A stretch of DNA of 9,545 nt from Actinomycetes bacterium (GTDB taxonomy: Bacteria > Actinomycetota > Acidimicrobiia > Acidimicrobiales > Ilumatobacteraceae). The notes beneath the pieces are model-generated. The model was not told where the DNA came from. It made no database searches and saw only the letters and a program-made list of their open reading frames with translations. The stretch spans positions 1 through 9,545 of the forward strand of contig JAEZFY010000065.1 of NCBI GenBank assembly GCA_023417265.1, given 5' to 3'. Position 1 is the stretch's first letter; every line of letters starts with the position of its first letter. Positions 1 through 6,906 of the stretch are shown here, piece by piece. The position numbers and the translations under genes are program-made.

Positions 1-599
1 CCGCGGCGGTCACCGCCCACGGCACGTCGCGCCCCGACTGGATGATCGCCGGCGACCTGGCCGAGCGGCTCGGCCACCCGCTCGGATTCGCGTCGGCCGC
101 CGACATCACCGCCGCGATCGCCGCCAACGTCGCCGGTTACGCCGGCGCGACCGCGGCCGCCGTGACCGGCGCGTCCGACGCCGACGAGGGCGTCCTCGCC
201 GTGCGCACCGACATCGGCCGCGAGGCGCTGCCGGCCCCGATCGCTCCCGTCGCCGCGCCGAACAGCTACGACTACCGGCTCGTCGTCAGCCGCAAGCTCT
301 ACGACAAGGCGGTTGCCACCCAGATGTCGCCGGCCCTCGCCGACCTGCCGATCGGTGCCGGCGCGCACGTGCACCCCCTGGACCTCGCCAAGGTCGGCGT
401 CGCCGAGGGCACCGAGGTCAACGTGATCAGCCCCAAGGGCTCGGTCGTGCTCGCCTTGGTCGCCGATCCGAGCGTGCCGCGCGGCGTGCTCTGGGCGCCG
501 TTCAACCAGCCCGGTGGATCGGGCACGTCGGGCGACATCGGCGCGATCGTCGACGCCGGCGCCGCGGTCACCGACGTGCGTCTCGAGAGGCTCGCATGA
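1..599 (+). CDS. nuoG: NADH-quinone oxidoreductase subunit G, C-terminal part (5' end outside window)
   Basis: This is the 3' part of the gene for NuoG, the large iron-sulfur subunit of complex I's peripheral arm. About 198 codons are visible, read from base 3. The first residues (GTSRPDW, then IAGDLAERLG) resemble the end of the molybdopterin-oxidoreductase-like core, where a 'RPDW...LAxxLG' pattern is usual. After an Ala-rich linker, residues of about 88-175 of the visible part (from SYDYRLVVSRKLYD to LWAPFNQPG) look like the C-terminal molybdopterin-dinucleotide-binding beta-barrel domain. That domain is a structural relic in NuoG, which binds no molybdenum cofactor in characterised enzymes. 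The N-terminal iron-sulfur ligands lie outside the window. The identity rests on this domain plus the position immediately before nuoH. The stop overlaps the nuoH start (ATGA, 596-599), implying coupled translation. The fragment alone could be another molybdopterin-family protein, but the operon makes NuoG by far the best call. Confidence 0.88.
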   Translation, partial: AAVTAHGTSRPDWMIAGDLAERLGHPLGFASAADITAAIAANVAGYAGATAAAVTGASDADEGVLAVRTDIGREALPAPIAPVAAPNSYDYRLVVSRKLYDKAVATQMSPALADLPIGAGAHVHPLDLAKVGVAEGTEVNVISPKGSVVLALVADPSVPRGVLWAPFNQPGGSGTSGDIGAIVDAGAAVTDVRLERLA

Positions 600-1816
600 A
601 CGCCGTGCTGGCCATCGACCCCTTGCTCAACGCCGGCGATTGGGGGCCCAAGGTGCTCGCCATCATCGCCGCCAAGGTCGTCGCTATCTTCGCGATCGGC
701 CTGGTCGGCACGATGTTCATGGTGTGGTTCGAGCGCAAGGTCGTATCCGGCATGCACAACCGCATCGGCCCGAACAAGGCCGGCCCGTTCGGCATCCTGC
801 AGACCCTCGCCGACGGCACGAAGCTGTTCATGAAAGAAGGCTTCGTCCCCGACAAGGCCGACCGCTTCGTGTTCCAACTGGCACCGTTCCTGGCGTTCCT
901 GCCGGCCTTCCTGATCTGGTCGGTGATTCCACTCGGCGGCGACTTCAACGGCCACGACGGCACCGTCACGTGGTTCGGCGAGACCACCCGCGTGCAACTC
1001 GCCGACCCGCCGATCGGCATCCTCGTCGTGCTCGTGATGAGCTCGATCAGCGTCTACGGCATCATGCTCGCCGGATGGGCGTCGGGTTCGAAGTACCCGC
1101 TGCTCGGCTCGGTGCGGGCGTCGGCGCAGATGATCTCGTACGAGGCCGCGCTCGGGTTGAGCCTCGCCTCGGTGCTCCTGTTCAGCGGCTCGCTGTCGAC
1201 CTCGAGCATCGTGGCCGGCCAGGGCGAGCTGCTCGACTGGAACATCGTCGCCACCGGGTTCGTACCGTTCGTGATCTTCCTGATCGCGATGACCGCCGAG
1301 CTCAATCGCCCACCGTTCGACCTCGTCGAGGCCGAGCAGGAACTGGTCGCCGGGTTCAACACCGAATACTCCTCGATCCAGTTCGCGCTGTTCTACCTCG
1401 CCGAGTTCATGGGCGTGATGACGATGTCGGGCGTGCTCGTCACGCTGTTCCTCGGCGGCCCGCAGCCGCTGCGGATCGGCGACGTCGACGTGTTCGGGTG
1501 GGCCGGCGCGTTCGGCGGCACGCTGTGGGTCATCGTCAAGGTGCTCGTGTTCTTGTACGTGTACGTGTGGCTGCGGGCCACGCTGCCACGGCTGCGCTAC
1601 GACCAACTGATGGACTTCGGCTGGAAGCTGCTGATCCCGGTGTCGCTCGGCTGGTTCCTCGTGCTCGCCGCGCTCCAGGTCGGCCGCGACCGCGACTGGA
1701 ACCTGGTCGCCGTGGTCGCCGGCTGCCTCGGCGTGCTGCTCGCCGCCTACCTGCTGCTCACCGCCGCGCTGTCCGTGGCCCGCAAGCAGCGCGACGCCCA
1801 AGGAGCGATGTACTGA
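596..1816 (+). CDS. nuoH: NADH-quinone oxidoreductase subunit H
   Basis: NuoH (ND1 homologue) is the membrane subunit that joins the hydrophilic arm to the membrane arm and forms much of the ubiquinone/menaquinone chamber. The product has 406 residues and is strongly hydrophobic. Family signatures visible are WFERK (residues 44-48) followed by RIGPNKAGPFGILQTLADG (56-74), the loop GWASGSKYPLLGSVRASAQ (160-178) leading to SYEAALGL with E183, the acidic quinone-site loop AELNRPPFDLVEAEQELV (234-251) continuing to NTEYSS (255-260), and RATLPRLRYDQLM (327-339). The protein is longer than the E. coli form (about 325 residues). The extra C-terminal stretch includes a hydrophobic segment at about 369-392, giving one more predicted membrane helix, as in other actinobacterial NuoH. 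The ATG at 596 overlaps the nuoG stop and is preceded by GAGAGG at 585-590. The stop shares one base with the nuoI start. Confidence 0.97.
   Translation: MNAVLAIDPLLNAGDWGPKVLAIIAAKVVAIFAIGLVGTMFMVWFERKVVSGMHNRIGPNKAGPFGILQTLADGTKLFMKEGFVPDKADRFVFQLAPFLAFLPAFLIWSVIPLGGDFNGHDGTVTWFGETTRVQLADPPIGILVVLVMSSISVYGIMLAGWASGSKYPLLGSVRASAQMISYEAALGLSLASVLLFSGSLSTSSIVAGQGELLDWNIVATGFVPFVIFLIAMTAELNRPPFDLVEAEQELVAGFNTEYSSIQFALFYLAEFMGVMTMSGVLVTLFLGGPQPLRIGDVDVFGWAGAFGGTLWVIVKVLVFLYVYVWLRATLPRLRYDQLMDFGWKLLIPVSLGWFLVLAALQVGRDRDWNLVAVVAGCLGVLLAAYLLLTAALSVARKQRDAQGAMY
1800..1805 (+). promoter_or_regulatory. ribosome binding site of nuoI
   Basis: AAGGAG lies inside the last codons of nuoH, 10 bases before the ATG at 1816. 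The ATG at 1808 is nearer but is in the nuoH frame, where it encodes the penultimate Met of that protein. This settles 1816 as the nuoI start. Confidence 0.7.
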
Positions 1817-2463
1817 TGGGCTACTTGGAAGGCTTCGGCGTCACGATCCGCCAGCACCGGTTGTTCGGCGGCAAGCGCGTCACCACCGAGTACTCGGGTG
1901 GCCGCTACGCGCGCAAGCAGGGCCGCGACCACGACCCGTCGGTCGACGACGACGAGAAGATGCCGCGCGCCGAGCGCCTGCACGGCCGCCACGTCCTCAA
2001 CCGCTACGAGGACGGGATGGAGAAGTGCATCGGCTGCGAGTTGTGCGCCGGCATCTGCCCGGCCAAGTGCATCTACGTCCGCGGCGCCGACAACGACCCC
2101 GAACAGCCGACGTCACCGGGCGAGCGCTACGGCTTCGTCTACGAGATCAACTACCTGCGCTGCATCCACTGCGACATGTGCGTCGAAGCGTGTCCCACCG
2201 AGGCGATCACCGAGTCGAAGCTGTTCGAGTTCAGCTTCACCAACCGCAAGGACGCGATCTACACCAAGTCCGAGCTCGTGGTCGACGACGCCGGCAAGCC
2301 GCAGCGGCTGCCCTGGGAAGACTGGCGCGACGGCGACGAGGAGCTCACCTCGGGTTGGATGCGGGCCACCTCGCCGTCGGGCGACGCCACGTTCCGCGGC
2401 CTCGTCGGCTGGAGCTCGGAGCTCGGTCACGGCACCCGCGCACCGGAAGAGGTCGATCCGTGA
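1816..2463 (+). CDS. nuoI: NADH-quinone oxidoreductase subunit I (two 4Fe-4S ferredoxin)
   Basis: NuoI (TYKY homologue) carries the two 4Fe-4S clusters (N6a/N6b) that pass electrons towards cluster N2 and quinone. The 215-residue product has two complete ferredoxin motifs. Cysteines 71, 74, 77 and 81 (CIGCELCAGICP) form the first, and cysteines 116, 119, 122 and 126 (CIHCDMCVEACP) the second. By the usual ferredoxin pattern, the last cysteine of each motif ligates the other cluster. An additional Cys85 follows the first motif. The middle part YVRGADN and the segment ESKLFEFSFTNRKDAIYTK are typical of actinobacterial NuoI. The C-terminal tail (about 150-215) is longer than in E. coli NuoI (about 180 residues in total) and is acidic. 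The ATG at 1816 overlaps the nuoH stop as TGATG, with AAGGAG at 1800-1805 as ribosome binding site. The frame stays open far upstream, but a longer protein would overlap nuoH and has no family support. Confidence 0.97.
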   Translation: MGYLEGFGVTIRQHRLFGGKRVTTEYSGGRYARKQGRDHDPSVDDDEKMPRAERLHGRHVLNRYEDGMEKCIGCELCAGICPAKCIYVRGADNDPEQPTSPGERYGFVYEINYLRCIHCDMCVEACPTEAITESKLFEFSFTNRKDAIYTKSELVVDDAGKPQRLPWEDWRDGDEELTSGWMRATSPSGDATFRGLVGWSSELGHGTRAPEEVDP

Positions 2464-2482
2464 GCCCGGGAACCCCGGGGCT
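2463..2482 (+). other. GC-rich stem-loop in the nuoI-nuoJ gap
   Basis: Bases 2463-2470 (AGCCCGGG) pair with 2474-2482 (CCCGGGGCT), giving 8 base pairs, one bulged G at 2477 and a three-base loop (AAC). The stem begins with the last base of the nuoI stop codon and ends four bases before the nuoJ ribosome binding site. No run of T follows, so it is not a classical rho-independent terminator, and the operon clearly continues. It could slow or stabilise mRNA decay, mark an RNase site or affect nuoJ initiation. The pairing is seen in the sequence; any role is inferred. Confidence 0.5.
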
Positions 2483-2485
2483 GAC

Positions 2486-2491
2486 AGGGGG
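2486..2491 (+). promoter_or_regulatory. ribosome binding site of nuoJ
   Basis: AGGGGG sits 6 bases before the ATG at 2498. It supports this start, although the reading frame is open for several hundred bases upstream through nuoI. It lies just downstream of the intercistronic stem-loop. Confidence 0.6.
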
Positions 2492-2497
2492 CTGCTG

Positions 2498-3028
2498 ATG
2501 GAGCTCGTCGTGTTCGTGCTCGCCACGGCGATGGTGGTGGCCGGTGCGCTCGGGGTGGTGTTGCGTTCGCACCCGGTGCACGCCGCGCTGTCCTTGATCC
2601 TCACCCTGTTCGGCATCGCCGTGCACTTCGTGGCGATGGAGGCGCACTTCCTCGCCGCCGTGCAGATCATCGTCTACGCCGGGGCGATCGTCGTCCTGTT
2701 CCTGTTCGTGATCATGCTGCTCGGCGTCGACAAGGCCGAGAACCTGGCAATCGAGCCGATGCCGATCCAGCGTCCGCTGGCAGTGGTCGTCGGCGTCGGC
2801 GTGATCGGCTTGCTCGTCGCCACGGTGATCCGGGCTCGCGACACCATCAACGCCGGCACCGAGCTCGGCGCCGACGGCGATCAGAACATCCAGGCGATCG
2901 CCGCCGATCTGTTCGGCGACCAACTCTTCGCGCTCGAGTTCACGTCGGTGCTCCTCATCGTCGCCGTGGTCGGCACGACCCTGCTCACGCGCAAGTCGCG
3001 CCGACCCGACGCCGAGGCCGAGCTGTGA
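2498..3028 (+). CDS. nuoJ: NADH-quinone oxidoreductase subunit J
   Basis: NuoJ (ND6 homologue) is a small membrane subunit at the hinge between the quinone-binding region and the antiporter-like subunits. Its third helix carries a pi-bulge implicated in coupling. The product has 176 residues and about five hydrophobic segments (roughly 3-22, 28-46, 53-76, 92-111, 146-165). The signature QIIVYAGAIVVLFLFVIMLL (56-75) contains the conserved Tyr60 and the following glycine. HPVHAALSL (25-33) and LFALEFTSVLLIVAVVG (143-159) are also family-typical. The loop at 113-142 is hydrophilic. The ATG start fits the usual NuoJ N-terminus and has its own ribosome binding site, unlike most genes here, which start by overlap. 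The stop overlaps the nuoK start (GTGA, 3025-3028). Confidence 0.96.
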   Translation: MELVVFVLATAMVVAGALGVVLRSHPVHAALSLILTLFGIAVHFVAMEAHFLAAVQIIVYAGAIVVLFLFVIMLLGVDKAENLAIEPMPIQRPLAVVVGVGVIGLLVATVIRARDTINAGTELGADGDQNIQAIAADLFGDQLFALEFTSVLLIVAVVGTTLLTRKSRRPDAEAEL

Positions 3029-3351
3029 CCCCGGTGCTCGCGGCGGTGGTGCCCACCACCGCCTATTACCTGATCCTCAGCGCGGTCCTGTTCGGCATCG
3101 GCGCCACCGGCCTGCTCGTGCGCCGCAACCCGCTGATCATGTTCATGTGCATCGAGCTGATGCTCAACGCCGTGAACCTCACGTTCGTCGCCTTCGCCAC
3201 CCGGTTCGGCGACATCTCCGGGCAGACCGCGGTGTTCTTCGTGATGGTGGTCGCCGCCGCCGAAGTCGTGGTCGGGCTGGCGATCATCATCTCGATCCTG
3301 CGCCGCCGTCCCGGGGCGACGGCCGACGACCTGGCGGAACTGAAGGGATAG
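3025..3351 (+). CDS. nuoK: NADH-quinone oxidoreductase subunit K
   Basis: NuoK (ND4L homologue) is a three-helix membrane subunit carrying two buried glutamates essential for proton translocation. The product has 108 residues. The helices are at about 14-32, 37-59 and 66-92. Glu44 in MFMCIELMLNAVNL and Glu80 in VVAAAEVVVGLAI are 36 residues apart, matching E. coli Glu36 and Glu72. The usual cytoplasmic Arg pair appears at R33-R34 in LLVRRNPL. The start is a GTG overlapping the nuoJ stop, with GAGG at 3014-3017 seven bases upstream. Length is close to the family norm (about 100), with a short hydrophilic C-terminal tail. The next gene, nuoL, begins 4 bases after the stop. Confidence 0.97.
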   Translation: MTPVLAAVVPTTAYYLILSAVLFGIGATGLLVRRNPLIMFMCIELMLNAVNLTFVAFATRFGDISGQTAVFFVMVVAAAEVVVGLAIIISILRRRPGATADDLAELKG

Positions 3352-3355
3352 CCCG

Positions 3356-5332
3356 ATGGTCGACCTGATCTGGCTCATCCCGGCGTTCCCGCTCGCCGGC
3401 TTCCTCGTGATCCTCCTGTTCGGCCGCCGCCTCGGCGAGCCCGGCTCGGGCTACCTCGCAGCGGCGATGGTGCTCGGCTCGTTCGTCGTCGCCGCCGGCG
3501 CGTTCTTCGACCTGCTGGCGATGGACGAGCACGACCGCGCCCACGTCGAGCAGCTGTTCGCGTGGGTTCCGGTCGGATCGTTGCGGATCGACATGGCGTT
3601 CCTCGCCGACCCGCTCTCGATCACGATGTGCCTGTTCGTCACGGGCATCGGCTTCCTGATCCACCTGTTCGCGATCGGCTACATGCACGGCGATCCGCGG
3701 TTCTCGAAGTTCTTCCTCTACCTGAACCTGTTCGTGCTCTCGATGACGCTGCTCGTGCTCGGCGAGAACCTGCTCGTCACGTTCCTCGGCTGGGAGGGCG
3801 TCGGCACGTGCTCGTACTTCCTGATCTCGTTCTGGCACGAGCGCGACTCGGCGGCCACGGCCGGCAAGAAGGCCTTCGTCACCAACCGGATCGGTGACTG
3901 GGGCTTCATGCTGGCGATGTTCCTCGGCTTCGCCCACGTCGGGTCGGTGAGCTACGCCGCCCTCAACGGGGCTGCCGAAGGTGGCGGCCTTTCCGAGCGC
4001 ACCGCCACGCTGATCGCCCTGTTCCTGTTCGTCGGTGCGGTCGGCAAGTCGGCCCAGCTCCCGCTGTACCTGTGGCTGCCCGACGCGATGGAAGGCCCCA
4101 CACCCGTCTCGGCGCTCATCCACGCGGCGACCATGGTCACCGCCGGCGTCTTCCTGATGACCCGGATGAACCCGATGCTGGCCGCTGCGGCACCTGAGGT
4201 GTCGACGGTGATCGCCTGGGTCGGGGCGATCACGGCGCTGTTCGCCGCCACGGTCGCACTCGCCCAGACCGACATCAAGAAGGTGCTCGCCTACTCGACC
4301 GTGTCGCAGCTCGGCTACATGTTCCTGGCCGTCGGCTCGGGGGCGTTCGTGGCGGCGATCTTCCACATGGTCACGCACGCCTTCTTCAAGGCCCTGATGT
4401 TCCTCGGTTCGGGTTCGGTCATCCACGGCATGCACCACGAACAGGACATGCGCAAGATGGGTGCGCTCCGCAAGGTGATGCCGATCACGGCCGTGACGTT
4501 CCTGATCGGGTGGCTGGCGATCGCTGGTGTGCCGCCGTTCGCCGGGTTCTGGTCGAAGGACGAGATCTTGCTGTTCACGCTCGCCGAGCGCGGCCCCGTG
4601 TTGTACGCGATCGGGTTGATCACGGCGGTGCTGACCGCGTTCTACATGACCCGCCAGATCATCATGGTGTTCTTCGGTGAGGCCCGCTGGACGAGCCACG
4701 CCAACGTCGACGAGGCCGCGCCCGAGCACGTCGAGTCCGACGAGCACCACGTGTCCACCGCGCACGGCGAGTTCAAGCCGCACGAGTCGCCGGCGATCAT
4801 GCTGTTCCCGCTGGTCGTGCTGGCCGGGCTCTCGATCGTGGGCGGTGTGATCCAGTTGCCGTCGTTCGGGTTCATCCCCGACGAGTGGCAGCACAAGCTC
4901 GAGTCGTGGTTGCACCCGGTGGTCGCCGCCGGCGAAGCGCACATCGCCGAATCGTCGGCCTACGAGAACAAGGGCGTCCTGGCGATCCTCGCGATCGCCT
5001 GCGCCCTGATCGGCATCGCCGTCGCGATCGCGATCTACGTGCGCAAGATGGCCAAGCCGGTCGAACCGGAGATCCTCGCCAACGCTTGGTACTACGACCG
5101 CGGGGTCAGCGCCTTCATGGGTGGCCCGGGTCGCAAGGCGTTCGATGCGATCGCGTGGTTCGACCGCACGATCGTCGACGGCGCCGTCAACGGCGTCGCC
5201 AAGTTGGTGCGCACCAGCGCCACCGGCGTACGCACGGCGCAGACCGGCAACGTGCGTAGCTACGCCGGCATCGTCGGGGTTGGTGTCATCTTGCTGCTCG
5301 TGTGGTTCGTGATCGGCCGAGGGATGTTCTGA
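3356..5332 (+). CDS. nuoL: NADH-quinone oxidoreductase subunit L
   Basis: NuoL (ND5 homologue) is the distal antiporter-like proton-pumping subunit, with the long lateral helix that runs along the membrane arm. The product has 658 residues. Key residues are in place: Glu147 in GWEGVGTCSYFLISFW, Lys231 in VGKSAQLPLYLWLPDAMEGP, His256 in LIHAATMVTAG, His338/His341 and Lys345 in FHMVTHAFFKALMFLG, and Lys401 in FWSKDEILL. These correspond to the E. coli Glu144, Lys229, Lys342 and Lys399 set. After the pump core, a hydrophilic loop (442-478) is rich in His, Glu and Asp. Hydrophobic segments follow at about 482-500 and 540-562, then the amphipathic lateral-helix region (about 565-630) and a final anchoring helix (about 637-655). 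The ATG at 3356 follows the nuoK stop by 4 bases, with GAAGGGA at 3342-3348. The stop overlaps the nuoM ATG as TGATG. Confidence 0.98.
   Translation: MVDLIWLIPAFPLAGFLVILLFGRRLGEPGSGYLAAAMVLGSFVVAAGAFFDLLAMDEHDRAHVEQLFAWVPVGSLRIDMAFLADPLSITMCLFVTGIGFLIHLFAIGYMHGDPRFSKFFLYLNLFVLSMTLLVLGENLLVTFLGWEGVGTCSYFLISFWHERDSAATAGKKAFVTNRIGDWGFMLAMFLGFAHVGSVSYAALNGAAEGGGLSERTATLIALFLFVGAVGKSAQLPLYLWLPDAMEGPTPVSALIHAATMVTAGVFLMTRMNPMLAAAAPEVSTVIAWVGAITALFAATVALAQTDIKKVLAYSTVSQLGYMFLAVGSGAFVAAIFHMVTHAFFKALMFLGSGSVIHGMHHEQDMRKMGALRKVMPITAVTFLIGWLAIAGVPPFAGFWSKDEILLFTLAERGPVLYAIGLITAVLTAFYMTRQIIMVFFGEARWTSHANVDEAAPEHVESDEHHVSTAHGEFKPHESPAIMLFPLVVLAGLSIVGGVIQLPSFGFIPDEWQHKLESWLHPVVAAGEAHIAESSAYENKGVLAILAIACALIGIAVAIAIYVRKMAKPVEPEILANAWYYDRGVSAFMGGPGRKAFDAIAWFDRTIVDGAVNGVAKLVRTSATGVRTAQTGNVRSYAGIVGVGVILLLVWFVIGRGMF
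5319..5324 (+). promoter_or_regulatory. ribosome binding site of nuoM
   Basis: GAGGGA sits 7 bases before the ATG at 5332 and within the last codons of nuoL. It favours 5332 over the in-frame GTG at 5302, which would add ten charged residues ahead of the normal NuoM N-terminus. Confidence 0.6.
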
Positions 5333-6906
5333 TGCATGAGTCGGCCGTGAACTTCCCGATCCTGTCGATCCTGATCTTCCTGCCCGCCTCCGCCGCGCTC
5401 GCGGTCACGCTGCTGCCGCGGCGGCGCCCCGAGTTGATCAAGCTCGTCGCCGCGCTCGCCTCGGCCGCCACCGCCGCGATGTCGATCTGGCTGCTGGTCG
5501 AATTCGACAAGCACGACGCCGGATTCCAGTTCGTGTCCCAGCACCCGTGGATCGAGCGTTGGGGCATCGGTTGGCACCTCGGGGCCGACGGCATCTCGCT
5601 GTTCCTGATCGTGCTGACCGGCGTCTTGTTCCCGTTGGCGATCCTGGGCATCGACCCGCACTACGACCACCCTGGTCAGGACAAGCCGTACTTCGCCTGG
5701 CTGCTGCTGCTCGAGGCCGGGATGATGGGTTCGTTCCTGTCACTCGACCTGTTCTTGTTCTTCGTGTTCTTCGAGATCGTGCTCGTCCCGATGTACTTCC
5801 TGATCGGCGGGTGGGGCTACGAGGGCCGCGTGTACGCGGCCACCAAGTTCTTCCTGTACACGATGGTCGGCTCGGCGTTCATGCTCGTGGCGATCATGGC
5901 GACGGCCCTGATCGCATCCAGGAACGGCGTCGGCCACGTCACGTTCGACCTCGTCGAGATCGCCGAGCACGCCGACTTCGCGGCCTCCACCGGGCGCTGG
6001 TTGTTCTTCGGCTTCGCCGTGGCGTTCGCCGTCAAGGTGCCGATCTTCCCGCTGCACACGTGGCTGCCCGACGCCCACACCCAGGCGCCGACGGCCGGTT
6101 CGGTGGTGCTCGCCGGGGTGATGCTCAAGCTCGGCACCTACGGCCTGTTGCGCTTCGGGGTGTTCCTGTTCCCGGAGGCCGCGTGGTGGAGCCGCTACCT
6201 GTGGCTCGGGCTGGCGGTGATCGGCATCATCTACGGGGCGATCGCAGCGACGATGCAGAAGGATCTCAAGCGGCTCGTCGCCTACTCGTCGGTCGCCCAC
6301 CTCGGTTTCATCGTGCTCGGCACGTTCGCGTTCACGAGCCAGGCGCTGAGCGGGTCGGTGATGCAGATGATCAACCACGGTCTGTCCACCGGCGCCCTGT
6401 TCCTCCTCGTCGGCATGATCTACGAGCGCCGCCACACGCGCCAGATCGCCGAACTCAAGGGCATCCAGTCGGTTGCGCCGATCTTCGCCGCCGCGTTCAT
6501 GGTGGTGATGCTCAGCTCGATCGGGGTGCCCGGTCTCAACGGGTTCATCGGCGAGTACCTGATCCTCACCGGAACGTTCCTCGCCGAGCCGTGGTATGCC
6601 GGCATCGCCGCGACGGGCGTGATCCTCGCCGCCCTGTACCTCCTCTGGGCCTACCAGCGGGTGTTCCACGGCCAGCCCGACGACGCCAACCGCGGGTTCC
6701 CGGAGCTCAAGCTGCGTGAGGCTGCGGTGCTGCTGCCGATCATCGGTGTGATCGTGTTCACCGGTGTGTATCCGAAGCCGATGCTCGAACGGATCGAGCC
6801 GTCGGTCGACGCCCTGATCGAGCACGTCGAAGCCAAGGCCGGTGTCACCGTCGCCACACCTGACGTCGTCGAGTCGGAACCCACCGTCGAGGAGGAGCAC
6901 CCGTGA
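5332..6906 (+). CDS. nuoM: NADH-quinone oxidoreductase subunit M
   Basis: NuoM (ND4 homologue) is the middle antiporter-like proton-pumping subunit. The product has 524 residues. Conserved pump residues are visible: Glu148 in FFVFFEIVLVPMYFLIG, Lys235 in FAVKVPIFPLHTWLPDAH, Lys266 in GVMLKLGTYGLLRF, His323 in SSVAHLGF, His349 in MINHGLSTGALFLLVG, and Glu408 in GLNGFIGEYLIL. They correspond to E. coli Glu144, Lys234, Lys265, His322, His348 and Glu407. The region AYSSVAHLGFIVLG is typical of the antiporter-like family. The tail (about 495-524) is hydrophilic and acidic, and its Glu-Glu-Glu codons also form the ribosome binding site of nuoN. The start is the ATG overlapping the nuoL stop. The stop overlaps the nuoN GTG (GTGA, 6903-6906). 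Confidence 0.98.
   Translation: MHESAVNFPILSILIFLPASAALAVTLLPRRRPELIKLVAALASAATAAMSIWLLVEFDKHDAGFQFVSQHPWIERWGIGWHLGADGISLFLIVLTGVLFPLAILGIDPHYDHPGQDKPYFAWLLLLEAGMMGSFLSLDLFLFFVFFEIVLVPMYFLIGGWGYEGRVYAATKFFLYTMVGSAFMLVAIMATALIASRNGVGHVTFDLVEIAEHADFAASTGRWLFFGFAVAFAVKVPIFPLHTWLPDAHTQAPTAGSVVLAGVMLKLGTYGLLRFGVFLFPEAAWWSRYLWLGLAVIGIIYGAIAATMQKDLKRLVAYSSVAHLGFIVLGTFAFTSQALSGSVMQMINHGLSTGALFLLVGMIYERRHTRQIAELKGIQSVAPIFAAAFMVVMLSSIGVPGLNGFIGEYLILTGTFLAEPWYAGIAATGVILAALYLLWAYQRVFHGQPDDANRGFPELKLREAAVLLPIIGVIVFTGVYPKPMLERIEPSVDALIEHVEAKAGVTVATPDVVESEPTVEEEHP
6890..6895 (+). promoter_or_regulatory. ribosome binding site of nuoN
   Basis: AGGAGG, a perfect Shine-Dalgarno core, lies 7 bases before the GTG at 6903. 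It falls within the three consecutive GAG codons near the 3' end of nuoM and supports the GTG as the real start of nuoN. Confidence 0.75.

Noticed and set aside
299..1801. Long open reading frame on the minus strand (about 500 codons) opposite nuoG/nuoH
   Set aside because: Its translation is dominated by Arg, His, Glu, Asp and Gln with no recognisable domain, and it lies entirely opposite clear nuo genes. In G/C-ending codon usage the antisense frame rarely contains stops, so this is a compositional shadow.
514..1815. Possible N-terminal extension of nuoI, since its frame is open back to base 514
   Set aside because: The extra residues are Arg/Asp-rich, out-of-frame translation of nuoH. The ATG at 1816 has a ribosome binding site and gives the expected NuoI N-terminus.
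2463..2482. Rho-independent terminator after nuoI
   Set aside because: The stem is not followed by a T-rich run, and the operon continues with nuoJ-N.
3287..4942. Long open reading frame on the minus strand (about 550 codons) opposite nuoL
   Set aside because: It has the same low-complexity charged composition and runs against a gene with full family signatures. It has no ribosome binding site or domain worth noting.
5302..5331. GTG at 5302 as the start of nuoM
   Set aside because: It would add ten polar residues overlapping the end of nuoL, while the TGATG overlap and GAGGGA site support the ATG at 5332.
5740..6900. Long minus-strand open frame opposite nuoM, and similar ones opposite nuoN (7326-8375) and the Wzz-kinase gene (8384-9358)
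   Set aside because: All are shadows of real + strand genes, with biased charged composition and no identifiable function.
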